A stretch of 64,000 nucleotides of DNA, from NCBI GenBank assembly GCA_008931825.1, contig QXVZ01000967.1, positions 1 through 64,000 of the forward strand, given 5' to 3'. Positions 43,473-54,576 of this stretch are shown one piece after another. Position numbers and translations under genes: made by a program. This DNA comes from Phallusia fumigata. Lineage: Eukaryota; Chordata; Ascidiacea; Phlebobranchia; Ascidiidae. The notes under the pieces were generated by a model. It was not told where the DNA came from and did no database searches. It was given only the letters and a program-made list of their open reading frames with translations. The first letter of the stretch is position 1. Every line of letters starts with the position of its first letter.

Positions 43473-43933
43473 CAGTGATTCTCAAACTGTAAATTTTCGT
43501 TTTGGAGTCTCGCTTGCGCCACATTTGATTTTGCGTCTAATTTTTTATGGGTTCTTATTTTGACTAACAGCACAGAAAAAACTGATCGTATGTTGTTTCG
43601 ATCAGGTTAATAATCGTCAGCAATAATGAGAATTGATTGCGAACAATTGCCTTCTTTTGTTAATTGTGACAGAATAATGAGAAGTTTTACATTGATGGTG
43701 CGAACGCCTCACTGATGTATCACAGTAAATATCAGTTCTCAATATCAAAAACGGCAGGGACTTTAGGAGCTTGATGAAGAAATGCGAGTGTGTGCTGCAA
43801 CCTCATTTTGTTTCAGTTTATAGCCAAAAGCAGCCCCACCCATCGCATTGAAGCAAAATAATTTCTTTCGACAACTGTTCGTGGTATATGTTTGCAAAGT
43901 GTGCCGCAAGCTAAAAAAGTTTGAGAACCACTG
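43473..43933. mobile_element. hAT-type MITE, 461 bp, perfect 8-bp TSD
   Basis: Left end CAGTGATTCTCAAACT; right end AGTTTGAGAACCACTG, an inverted repeat with one mismatch. The octamer CTTTAGAA flanks it on both sides (43465-43472 and 43934-43941), unmutated. No credible ORF inside. Intact TSD and termini suggest a comparatively young insertion. Confidence 0.95.
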
Positions 43934-43941
43934 CTTTAGAA

Positions 43942-46239
43942 AATGTGGAGGATCTTGAATGAAGTATATGTGTCTAACAACTGTAAATGGTTATCAAATC
44001 TAACTCAAACAAATTAAAAATTAATTTTCATGCCAAACTGTCAAGGATTTTCATTCTGGAAGGTATTGACCTCATTTCGAGTCGACAAGGAAAATGTGGT
44101 TTTGTTTACTGTTAAACCATCTCCTGCGAATACAATAACACTGCCAATACCTGAAAACACATATTGTGTTTGATGTCAATACAAACCTAGAACACCAAAT
44201 TGTTTAATGTAGGACATCTCAAGTCGAAGAATTGCTTCAAGAATAGTAAAGTACAATGACTGTACAAAGAGATTTTGTTGCAAAGTATGGCACAACCCCA
44301 TCAAGTTCTTTGTCTGTAATTCCTAACGATATTTCCAATTTGTTTTGGTGTTCAGTGATAAATGAATAGATAATACTGTACCTCTCAAATAAAAGATGAG
44401 GACATGTATCTTGTTTCCATGGCCGTTGGTCCGATCAGACTTTTCCGTCCGATCGGACCCAAAAAACAATACTCGGTGAATTTTAACCGTTTTAGCGGAC
44501 CTCCTCGCGAGAAGGTCCGATCGGAACTTTCGTCTCGATAGTTGTTGCCGGCGTCTATTCACAACAATTTTTTGGACATAATTTATGCTGATAGCCTTAA
44601 AAGGTATTTTAGAATGAATTTACCGCATGCAAATGTTGTTACAGATGGCTGGTGATCGGCTGTTACGCATGTTTTATGTTGATGGCATTGAAGTACTAGT
44701 TTAACAAGCACCGTGCAGTCAGCCATGTTTCTCTTGGCCTCAAAAGTATTTCTCAAGTTCTACCAAGGCCGTCGACAAAAAATTGTAAGCAAAAAAATTT
44801 CGAAAAAATCAAACATTTGAAAGTTTATCCTAAAAAACTAATAATTTATACTTTAGTCCGCTGCTGTAGTTATCAGCAACTGGTAACCTAACCGAAAATA
44901 CATAAGGACATTAATTTAACGCACGACACGCTTTTGGCGCTTCTCGATTACCTCAAAAACGCGTTCAGTAACACTCGACCGAAATGCCAATGGAAATATG
45001 CTATCCGGTGTAGGTTCGATCGGACCACAATTTGTAATAAGTCCGATCGGACAGGATAATGGTTGGCAATGCAATTTTTCGAGTTTGAAAGTGATGTAAG
45101 TAATTCATCACCAAGGTCCACATAGCCTATGAGCCCGCCAGTTTCTATTTTAAGCACCACATTTTCTGTGATACAGTAAAGTAGCGGTGGTTAATTTAAA
45201 TTTAAACCTAAAAATTAGCTGCTATTGACACTATAAATTACCCTGAATAGACATTTTGTAAATTACTTGTGTTTGGAGTTGTCTACACTGGTAATTTAAA
45301 TGCGATTTTAGGTTAAGTTGGTTATAAACTTTTTTGGGAAAAATTGATGCATTATTTATTTACAGCACCAAACATTTGTTGTTGAAAAGCAATTTGCAAC
45401 ATTTAATCTGTAGGGTTTTAAGGTGGGAGCCTACTAACTCTGATAATGACTCCAAAACAAGCAGTGCATTTAGTAATTACTGGTTTGTATTAAAATTAGC
45501 ACAAGGCTTACAACGGTACTTACAATGAATAACGAAGAGGCGTTCACGAACAGAAAGATAACTCCAGTTGATTATTGAGACAGAATACACTTGAATTACA
45601 TTGACTAAGCTAAGAAATAGTCCGATTGATTGAGTTCCATCTCTGCCTCTCTTAACGGCAAAAGAGTCGCGCGTTTAAGAATGAAAGGGCGTTTAAAATA
45701 AATAATTATGGCTAAGGCAATGAGAATGTCACTCGCTAAACTCGTGCGGGCTGTGTGACAGACGATGGATGTGTGTACCTAGGTTTGCACATATTAACCA
45801 CATCCGGAAAGTTGTGCCTGGACGATTTCTGAGTGACGTAACGTGTTAATCGTTGTTGAAACGATAAAAATACAAAGGCGAATGCTACAAATCCAGCCAT
45901 TGGTATTTCCATGTCGAAATTCACTGATGTGTCTACTTGTGTTGAATTTGTTGCGTCATTTTTAATATTGATACTGATTCAGAGGATTCAATCCTACTCG
46001 GTCGTTATCGTAAGCGTGTCGGAATGGAAAAACTTTGCTAAATAAATAGTTTTTCGAAGGCAAACGTGATTATTTGTTCCAGTTTAGGTTTTTTTTAACT
46101 GGAAACGCAAAATGGCATGTATACAATGAGTGGTAATTTAAAATCAAGTGTAAAAAACTATTTTTATTACAAGAAATAATGGTAGCCTATTATCATTTAT
46201 GCAAGAGATTGACTCAAGATGAACATGAAATATACAATT
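43942..46239. other. No gene seen; AT-rich with palindromic motifs
   Basis: Only short ORFs on either strand. Palindromic GTCCGATCGGAC copies lie at 44429-45052 (separate entry). A TAATTTAAAT / TTTAGGTT pair at 45185-45320 forms a weak inverted repeat. Confidence 0.5.
44429..45052. repeat. Five copies of the palindrome GTCCGATCGGAC (or near copies)
   Basis: GTCCGATCAGAC (44429-44440), GTCCGATCGGAC (44447-44458), GTCCGATCGGAA (44515-44526), GTTCGATCGGAC (45014-45025), GTCCGATCGGAC (45041-45052). Two clusters bracket about 490 bp of AT-rich DNA, suggesting subterminal repeats of a small DNA element. The ends could not be fixed. Confidence 0.65.
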
Positions 46240-46442
46240 TAGGATAGAATTATGTGATGATTATGATCCATGTGTAAGAGATTTCCAAAGAAACACTGAA
46301 GTCTGAATTTATAAGTTATGGAATGCTGGGCCGAAATGATGAAGAAAAAATTTGTCAATATGTTAGAATGACTCCAAACCAGTTTTATGGTGTATTGCAG
46401 CAAGTAACTCCCTTCACACAAACACGCATTTTGGAGAATTAA
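46240..46442 (+). pseudogene. PIF/Harbinger-like transposase N-terminal fragment
   Basis: Two plus-strand frames: DDYDPCVRDFQRNTEV, then FISYGMLGRNDEEKICQYVR, MTPNQFYGVLQQVTPFTQTR. RMTPNQFYxLLxxV is typical of the N-terminal region of Harbinger transposases. It stops at 46442. The catalytic domain is not seen. A later short block (46536-46680) resembles 47338-47580. Confidence 0.55.
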
Positions 46443-47123
46443 AGTGCACCAGCATCAGGTGAATGTTATCATTTTGCTAATTGAAAGCACCAGTTGTTGC
46501 AGTGTGCACACACGAAATTAGAGATAACTGTGTTCTGACATTTAATGCAAGCAGAAACTTTGTAAATATTATGTATTAAATTCTTCACTGCCATTTAGAG
46601 TCAGTCAAAAACTTTTCCTGTTGTTTTCATTTACATTTGTGATATTTTTTTGTGAAGCAGTTGTAAATTCAAAAATATTATTTTTTATTTTGGTGTAGGA
46701 GTTGAAAGATTATGTCAACTTATCCCAGGCTTGCCAGATTGGCTTTTTGACGCCAAATTCGAGAAATTTGGATTTTTTTAAGATGGTTGGCGTCAAAAAA
46801 TTCATTTGACTTTTTGGCTTTTTTTACATGCTTGCTAAAATTAATCATTTGCACGAAAACTTCATACGATCATTCTTCTAAAACATTTTTTGAAAGATCC
46901 GTAAACTCTACTTTCCCCGCTTGACCAACACAAAATAATCTAAGTTATTTTGTATGCGTACTGACTAGTGACGTATTGTGGTGAAACCATAGATTACTTA
47001 CAATAGATTGCCAACGATTGTCTCCGTCACGGTTGAGTAAGACTTTACAGCTGGGCTATTTTTGTGATACAAACGTGCTGACATCTGGGCAAAAGCAACG
47101 GTTTTGTTAAAACTAACGTCGAT

Positions 47124-47370
47124 ATGTCAGATATTTGGCAGGATTTACCACCAGAAGTGCTTGACGATCTTGTTATGGTTGACTTTGAACCAGCCATAGA
47201 TGGATCTGGAATATTTTTGAAAGACGAAGTTCGGCCAAACGATGATNGACCATTTTGCTGCATTTGTGGCAGCTGAGTTAAGGTCAAAGGAACCAAATGT
47301 TGTTGGTTTGTACATACAACAAATTACAAATATATTATATTCTGACATTTTATTGCAAGCCGAAACTTTG
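47124..47370 (+). pseudogene. Short ORF of unknown function inside hAT C, crossing an N
   Basis: MSDIWQDLPPEVLDDLVMVD, FEPAIDGSGIFLKDEVRPND, then an N at 47246, then in another frame DHFAAFVAAELRSKEPNVVG, LYIQQITNILYSDILL. The part after the N resembles a BESS-like helix. The N may hide a join or a missing base, so the frame change cannot be interpreted. No family is recognised. Confidence 0.35.
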
Positions 47371-48044
47371 TAAATATTATGTTCTATGCACTTTTATTAT
47401 TCAATTGCCTTTCAGGGTTTACCACTGTCATTTCTGAGCACTGTTTTCTAGTTCATTCTCAAGTGTTATTAGTTGCACCCTTTTCTACTTCATGTTATTT
47501 TCAGTTTTCTACTACTTTGATACTGCCATTTACCTACACATTTGTAGTATTTTATGTGAAGCAATTTTAAATACAACAGCTGGATTTTTCACTATGATGT
47601 TTGAGTGGAAAGGTATTATGTTAGTTTGAGGTAATTTACTTCTTTGAATATTTACTTTGTGAGCAGTGGTTTGGTTTAAATTTATTGCTGAAGTTTAGGC
47701 CCGAAGCCGCATATTAATTGTAACCGACAATCGTTAGCAATGTGCATTGGGCATCGGTAGCAATCGTTGGCGTCGGTTCAGAGCATCAAGAGGCTGTCGG
47801 GCGACGGTTGGGGATTTCCCCATCGTTATCGTGTCGTTCGCCAGTGTGCACCCGGCTTAATTCAACCGTGACCGACGTGACGTAACAATTGGTTGGCATT
47901 CTATCATAGAAATCTAAAAACATAGAAGGACCACTCATTGTTATCGAATCTCGTTCCACATGGATAAGTCTGACACGGTACGCCAAGGCTTTACATTGTT
48001 TCAGAAGGTGTAGTCTGTTTTGTCGCTAGTTAAATGAATTAAGG

Positions 48045-48251
48045 ATGGCAGAAATCATAGCACCGAGTCAATGCTGTGTGCCCGGGTGTATTTCGAGAGT
48101 AAGAAACTTAAAAATTAATAAAAAACGAAAAGTTTCATTCTTTGCCGTCCCAAAACCAGCACTTGCCAAAACCTCACAGGAAACAAAACGCAGAGCAATT
48201 AACGAGAAATGTGTTGTCAATGAGGGATACTGCTTCAGGAGCTTGCATTAG
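48045..48251 (+). CDS. THAP-like zinc-finger exon inside hAT C
   Basis: A 68-aa ORF starts MAEIIAPSQCCVPGCISRVR and continues KKRKVSFFAVPKPALAKTSQ, ETKRRAINEK, ending YCFRSLH. The CCVPGC start, VSFFxxP and final C/H fit the THAP pattern (C-x2-4-C ... C-x2-H), a DNA-binding zinc finger found in P-element transposases and host regulators. It ends by a stop, or splices, before a TE-poor gap. It could be cargo, the N-terminus of a P-element-like gene, or a host exon carried in by the insertion. Confidence 0.55.
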   Translation: MAEIIAPSQCCVPGCISRVRNLKINKKRKVSFFAVPKPALAKTSQETKRRAINEKCVVNEGYCFRSLH

Positions 48252-50229
48252 AGAGAGATAAAGTAAGTAGTCGTAAAGATACAAAGAATATCCTCATATC
48301 ACGACTGTTTTTTTTACACCGGGCAGCAATTATTGAGTTACTCCTATGCCAACAGATATTGTTGTGCGTAGAAGATGCAAGATTCTTTGCCAGGGCGCTT
48401 GACCTTGTTTAAAATTACCAAAAAGTTAACTTTTAACCATATAACAAGAAAGCCACCAGCGCCAGCTGCCAAGGATTTTTGTTTAGGTTTGTTTTTGCAA
48501 TAAATGCTAGTATTGAAGAGCTATTGTTTTGATGGGCGGAAGGTTGATTTACAATTAGTATCTCATCCTGATGCTCGCTGTTCCCATGGCTGCAAACTGT
48601 GTTTATTGAGGAGCTTTGAGCCTATTGCTTGGAAGGAAATTTTTTTAACATACAACTACCATCAATAAAGTAACTAAATAAATTTTTGATGTCCAACATA
48701 AAATTTCTGTTGTACCAGTAAACTTATGCTAATTGGTCCAATCAGTTTATGACAACATTTTTGTTTTAGTTTGTGTTGATTGTGTAGAATGACACAAAAA
48801 GAAACTACAAAGTTAAAATTAAAAGTTATGCGGCACAGCCAACATAGGGCTTAATCCTTATCACAAGAAACTTTGTTCTTCTTACAAAAAGGCTTCTAGG
48901 AAAAGTGGAATATGTGTGCCTCCGCAGTTTTTCACAATCACAGGATGTGATTGATGCATTTTTAAAAACATTTTAAGTTTGTAAAATGTATTTGTTTACA
49001 TAAGTACCAAAAATCACTCGCATGCAGTCTAACTTTATTTAGAGACAACCAGAACAGCGATCCAGAAACCCATTATAATTCAGGTGTCATATGGCATGCA
49101 GCACACAACACAAAGGAAAATGTTAAAAGAATAAAGGAGGAAATGCCATATTTGGAAAGAAGAATGCCCGGAAAGAATTGCATGATGAACCACTTCCAAA
49201 TGGAAAAAAAATTACAGCTATTGTGCACATGTTAAAAATTAAGGTCATGCCAATATAGTTGCCACATTTCCTCACAATTCAAAAGATTGTTTGTTTACTC
49301 TTTAAAAAATGCTTTCAAACTGTTTTTTTGCTGAAACTGTGTCTAGGAACCCTTGTAAAAAACTTAACAACACAGGTTACAGTTGTTTCACTTCGCTCAT
49401 AGTCACATTTGGCAATGTCACTCAAAGTTTCTGTAAACTTCGAAAAATGGGAGCAAGAAAAAATAATTTTTTTAACAGAATCAAAATAATAGTGTCGTTA
49501 TCTTGTTGCATTCTTTGCTAAAAATAAGGTACAAATAGTTAAAGAATGTAAACTGTTCCAAAGGCATTTTTAAACAACCACTTTTTCTTTCAAGTATGCA
49601 AAGAAATGTTGAATTTACATCATTGGATTACATAGTCATAGTTGTTCAATTAGAGATGTGGAATTTTTTCTTGTGCTTTATTTGCTGTGTAGCCTCGGCC
49701 TCCATATGAAGTTTTTGTCATTAGAAATGTTTGAGCCTCGGTTTTTTTCCAGGTGGCACACAATTTCGTTTACCACATTCAGCAATTGTTTTGCAGCTTC
49801 CAATTGTGACATATTGAAAAAAAACCTGTGCTTCACAACAATATTTTGGATACTGTTCAACATTATACTTGGTTGGTTGTGCTGAGCATGCATATCTAAC
49901 CACGTTGTAAAACCTTCATACCATGCAGAAGATACTTAAATTTCGCCAGGTAGAACACGCTTTAGAAAATCGTCGGTCTTTTCGCATGTGGACAGTGCGG
50001 AGGTTTCAAGCCGTTCTGGAATGTCGAACAGTTTTGAAAGTAATTCTTCATGAATTCGGCATTCAAACTAAACGACATTACTGCAGAAATCAGGTACAGC
50101 TGGTCTACTTTGTCGCCTGTTGCTGTCGATAATTTTTCAGGTCGTGTCAGTGTTACTCATGCGTGACGAAGCTCAGTGGACCTTCTATGTTATTAGAGTT
50201 CTATGATTCTATGGTTAGTATTCTATGGT
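48252..50229. other. No gene recognised
   Basis: AT-rich. A plus-strand open stretch near 49030-49190 (SGVIWHAAHNTKENVKRIKE) and a minus-strand one at 49678-49893 have no known motif. Confidence 0.4.
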
Positions 50230-50885
50230 GAAACTATTACGCCTTCGGTTGTTTTTACAAATCATTCAACCATAACCATGTCGTCGAGGAAGTGGAAAGC
50301 TTCTTACGATAGCAATCGTAAGTATAATCGCAAATTGGAAGAAAAATATGTATGGGTCCAAAAGTCTACTGATGGATCGGAGGAAGCTTAACAAAGACTC
50401 CTAGGCACGATGATGATAAAGGTAAGGTAGCAGAACTGCAAATTGCTGTAAGCATGACCTGCCATTGTGCAATACGAACTGTTGACCACCTAAGTGAAAT
50501 TATTAAAGCCCATGGACATGGGAGTACACTCGGACACATAAAGTTACATAGAACTAAATGTGCATGCTTGATAAAAATGTAATTTCGCCTGTAATGAAAA
50601 CGGATCTTATTGAGGACCTTCTGAACGAGAAATATGCCATCGTGGTAGATGAATCTACCGACATTTCAACACAAGAACACTTGTTTATTTTAGTTCGATT
50701 TGTAAGTGACAAGAAAAAGGAAATTGCAACTGGATTTCTAGGTTTAATTCCTGTGCAAGTGGCTACGGGAGAAAATACATTCAATTTAATTGATGAAGAA
50801 ATCAAAAGCCCTGGTCAGAGTCTTACAAATTGCATCAGATGTACATCAAACATGGTTGGATGCAACAACTCTGTGTGGTCTAGAC
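50230..50885 (+). pseudogene. hAT C transposase, N-terminal and first catalytic part
   Basis: MSSRKWKASYDSNRKYNRKL, EEKYVWVQKSTDGSEEA, then after a stop near 50390 a segment AELQIAVSMTCHCAIRTVDH, LSEIIKAHGHGSTLG and then KNVISPVMKTDLIEDLLNEK, YAIVVDESTDISTQEHL, FLGLIPVQVATGENTFNLID. VVDESTDIS is the first catalytic Asp motif of hAT transposases. NMVGCNNSVWSR at the end runs directly into the MITE at 50886. Confidence 0.85.
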
Positions 50886-51313
50886 CAGTGCTTGTCAACC
50901 TTTTTTGGAACAGTACACACTTTTACGTTTACTGAAGAACTTGTACACACCAGTCCTTGCATAATTCAAGTAGCAAATATTTATATTGCACTATGTTTAT
51001 CCTCAGACAAGACAGAAATCACAAGCTAAACAAGTGTTAACTCCACCCTGTTGTACTGCAAAAAGAACTATTAACCGTTATGACAAGAATTAGTTAGTCC
51101 CTCACAATAACGATAATCAAGAGAAATATTTGGTTATGATGTCACAAATAGAAAATAGTATCTTACAAGCTACGTACACTCCAGTCAGTCTGGTCATAAA
51201 CCTGTTTATTTATTGTGATACCTGATCATAGGCTTATCGTATTGCGGTATCTTGTACAGCCCATCAAAGTGGTACACCCTGGGGTGTACAATACACCCGG
51301 TTGAAAAGCACTG
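50886..51313. mobile_element. hAT-type MITE, 428 bp, perfect 8-bp TSD, inside the hAT C transposase
   Basis: Left end CAGTGCTTGTCAACC; right end GGTTGAAAAGCACTG (inverted, one mismatch). The octamer GTCTAGAC flanks both sides (50878-50885 and 51314-51321). Removing the MITE and one octamer restores the reading frame through SVWSRLKLYLLSVC, which proves that it was inserted after the transposase gene was formed. Confidence 0.96.
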
Positions 51314-52065
51314 GTCTAGACTAAAGCTATATCTCCTCTCTGTGTGCAGCTCAAATGTATCTGCCATTCGCTGGCACTGTGCATTGAATATGCAGTATCC
51401 AAGCTACCATCAAATATTGGATTTTTGCTATCAGAAGTACCCAATTGGGTTTCGCCATAGTGAAATAAGACGGGAAGCATACAAAGAATTGTTCAGGGTG
51501 ATAAACACAGCTACAGAATTTAAGCCAACCCGAATTGCCCCACTTCCCTTTGAAAAACCTTCATCTACTCGGTGGCTTGTCCGTGGAAAGGTTATGTTTA
51601 ATATTTTGACAACCTGGGAAGGCATATTTTACTTCTGCCGAACTAGCCCAATCACTGTTTGATACAAAATACAAAGCAAGACTCCTAAAGGAAATGTTGT
51701 CAGATCACAAAAACTACTTGTTCTTTGTGTTTGCAACACCTGTTGTGCAAAAATTTGAAAAGCTGAACAGCCTTTTTCAGCAAACCAAAGCGGATCCGCA
51801 TGAATTGTACCAACAATTATTCTTACACCAGAAAAGTCTTTAGAGCTGGCTGTATGATACCAAACGGCAGAAAAAAATATTTATCAAGTAGATTTGAGCA
51901 TTAAATTCTTAACAAAATGTACTAAGTTTCTAGAGCAGAACAACAGTGCAGAGGCTCATCTCAAAATTAAAAATTTAAAAGAAAGATGTCTTTCCATGCT
52001 AAAAAATAGCTCTCAGTCAAGTTACTTGTAGACTTCCGCCAGCGAGAGATACATTTGAACGTATT
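51314..52065 (+). pseudogene. hAT C transposase, central region
   Basis: LKLYLLSVCSSNVSAIRWHC, QILDFCYQKYPIGFRHSEI, KPSSTRWLVRGKVMFNIL, then in another frame LFDTKYKARLLKEMLSDHKN, YLFFVFATPVVQKFEKLNSL. SSTRWLVR is the TRW-type motif of the family. Near 52030 it reads RLPPARDTFERI and is interrupted by a 1.9-kb insertion. Confidence 0.8.
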
Positions 52066-53954
52066 GTTACGGACAATAACGCTCCCAGTTTCCATGTCGC
52101 GTTTGGGCTAAGCCCAAAACGTTTTGTCCATGTTTTTGAATTTGGTCCGAAAACGGGTCGTGTTTCCATGTCGCCAATGCAGTCAAGCGCAACGGTTCGT
52201 AACGCTCTGTTGCTTGTTTCGCGCGGTTCTCATCTAAAAGAAAAACTTGGAAAACCATTCCCTGTTCATCGTAAATATGCAGAAATGAGCTGCGAATGAC
52301 GTCATGTGTTGTAAAACTGACTGGAGTAGCAAACAGCAAGCCATGCTGGAACAAGGATGTTTTAGTTGTAGTTCAGACGAAATCGAAAGAGCAAGAATTA
52401 TTATTTTAAAATGTAAGTTTATTTATTCTTTTTTAAAACCAAATTCTTCTTTTTGACCTTCAAATTCTAACACAAGAGTACAGCTACGAAGAAAGTAAAA
52501 AGCTTTACAAATTAAAAGCAAATGTTGGTTTAGTTAATCAATCATCCAAAGGCCTAAACTGGCCACACATTTAAGCCATTGGACAAACTCCTTGAGTCAA
52601 GACTATGATCACAAGGAAGGTTTTTTGATGCCCTAACTTTCCACTATATCTGAATTTATGAAATGTTTACAGTTTTGCGCACCATTCAGTTTGGAGACCA
52701 TCACTTGAGGAACTTTTGCAGCCGAAAAGTAAACAAGGGGAAGAAAACATTTTTGATGTGTGCCAAGCAAACTAATAGACAGTTCAGTTTGCCTAAATTG
52801 TTCTTTATGTCGTGCTTTAACAAGTGAGCATTAATCAAGCAAAGCTGAATTACTTTCAAGTTGATGAAGCTTATCCTAATTGACAAAAGCACTGCAGCAG
52901 ATGTTAGGGATCTTGAAAAACAGTTGCTGATTCATTTTGTCACACTTATAGGATGGTTGTACTGTTACTGTGATATCTGCTTTGTTTCAGTAATACAAAC
53001 AAGCAATGTGTGTGCTGGTGCTGCGATTTTGATCACATTAAATACACAGAAAACAGTAAAAACAATTGTTAATTTTTTTTCAAAAGGTAGTGGGCAATCA
53101 GCCAGCAAATCTGTACTGGAGTTTACATCTTAAATGTATTGTATAAATGCAACAATTGATGGTAGCCTGTCATGATCATTTTCATGTGTCACACAAGACT
53201 TCCAATCTCCCAAATCTTTTTTAATTATGATATGGGTAATTGTCAGCTACAATATTCCTGCTTATTATCCCTCCTCATGTGCCATGGAAACGGAAACAGT
53301 TGGTATGCAGCACTTTTTGTGGGCAGATGGTTTATGAAATCAGTGATGTGATCCTATACCAGCACTCCGAATTCACATCCAGTTCACATGATGCCAACAT
53401 GTAAAGAGCAATTGCAACTCTTATAACTGCAGGTTTTTTCATCTTCATTGTAATCTTCAATTATAGGATCAGAAAAAGCACAAGTTTCCTATAAAATGGT
53501 GTAAATTAATTTAATTTTTGGAAGTTTAAGTTTTGATTTTATATCATAATAAATAATCATGCATTGCAAGGTTTATTGTACTTTTTCTCACCTGTTTCTC
53601 ATCCAAAAATGACATCAACTAGTTTCTCATTTCCTGACATATTCAAATACAAAACACAGACATTCTGTTGCAGAATCATTGTTTGTGTCAGTTTTAATTT
53701 CATGGCTGCGCAATGCCTGTCAAATTACTGCCAGTAAAACGTTCAGGATGTCAAAAATCAGTAAACAATCCGTCTAAAGTAAAACAGCCTCTGCTGTGAC
53801 AACGCTTCGTTTCAGGAAGTACATACACCATCATGCAAGGCGCAAAAACAGTTTGCCATAATACATGGCCCAAAAAAACATGTTAAATCTGACCGTACTC
53901 ATTCTACCAGTTGAAAACTGAAAGGTAGAATTGGCAGAAAGGGCTTGAATTCTA
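52066..53954. other. Inserted non-coding DNA, 1.9 kb, inside the hAT C transposase gene
   Basis: The protein text stops at RDTFERI (about 52065) and resumes at KLSPVTILNQVSRPLF (about 53960). The insert begins with GTTTCCATGTCGC (near 52090, repeated at 52167) and a matching inverted form, GCCATGGAAAC, lies near 53280. It may be a PIF-like or other small DNA element followed by extra sequence (53290-53954). Ends and TSD are not certain. Small ORFs inside show no motif. Confidence 0.55.
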
Positions 53955-54483
53955 CAAGTATATCAAAGTTGAGCCCTGTGACAATTTTAAATCAAGTTTC
54001 AAGGCCCTTGTTTAGCGAGTTACCCTTTATACACCTTGCAGGAAAAAACATCAGCACTATTGAAGAACAATACAGAAAAATGCCCTATGTCGATTGGAAA
54101 GAAACAGATTAATTCAAGACAGATGGAATCCATACAGACACTGAACTGTTTTGGATTGGTGTGCATCGACATCAGGCATTCAAAGAGCTCGCCACATTTG
54201 CCCTAACTTGCCTAATAACCCCAGTCAGCAATGCCGTCGTTGAGAGGATGTTTTCTCTTGTATCCTCTGTTAAAACGAAGGCAAGAAACAAAATGCAGCT
54301 AATCTTCTCGATGCCATTGTGAGAATTAGGGCAGAATTGTTGCTTGCGGGCAAATGTTGCAAAGAATTCTCTGCATCTCCAAAAATGCGACAAAACTTCA
54401 CATCGGACAAAGTCTATGCCGTACGTTCCACTCATTCCAGTGGGGAGGACAATAATGACCTGGAACTTGAGATTTTCATGTGA
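53955..54483 (+). pseudogene. hAT C transposase, C-terminal dimerisation domain
   Basis: LSPVTILNQVSRPLFSELPF, IHLAGKNISTIEEQYRKMPY, VDWKETD, then ELATFALTCLITPVSNAVVE, RMFSLVSSVKTKARNKMQ, and in another frame LLDAIVRIRAELLLAGKCCK. Met-Phe-Ser-Leu-Val with upstream TPVSNAVVER is the hAT dimerisation motif of this zinc-finger group. It ends about 85 bp before the element's right inverted repeat, as expected. One stop and one frameshift are visible. Confidence 0.85.
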
Positions 54484-54576
54484 TATAACATTAAAAATGA
54501 TATTTCTTTTGTTTGGCTTTTTTTAGTTTCGTTTGGCTTTAAAATAAAATTTTAATCTGGCAACCCTGACTTATCC

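Larger units (their letters stand above)
46726..54568 (+). mobile_element. hAT transposon C, 7.84 kb, inverted ends and perfect 8-bp TSD, many insertions
   Basis: Left end CAGGCTTGCCAGATT; right end AATCTGGCAACCCTG, an inverted repeat with one mismatch. The octamer ACTTATCC flanks both sides (46718-46725 and 54569-54576) without change. The plus-strand transposase ends at about 54480, just inside the right end, as expected. Inside lie a short ORF across an N (47124-47370), a THAP-like exon (48045-48251), the decayed transposase (50230-54483), a 428-bp MITE (50886-51313) and a further 1.9-kb insertion (52066-53954). Removing the last two leaves about 5.5 kb, long for a hAT, so other insertions or cargo exist. 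Confidence 0.9.

Noticed and set aside
43138-43524. 128-codon minus-strand ORF overlapping the MITE at 43473
   Set aside because: It runs from unique DNA into the MITE end, so its right part is created by the insertion, and it has no motif.
48045-48251. Calling the THAP-like exon a host THAP gene
   Set aside because: It lies inside the bounded hAT C element with no further exons recognised, so host status cannot be supported.
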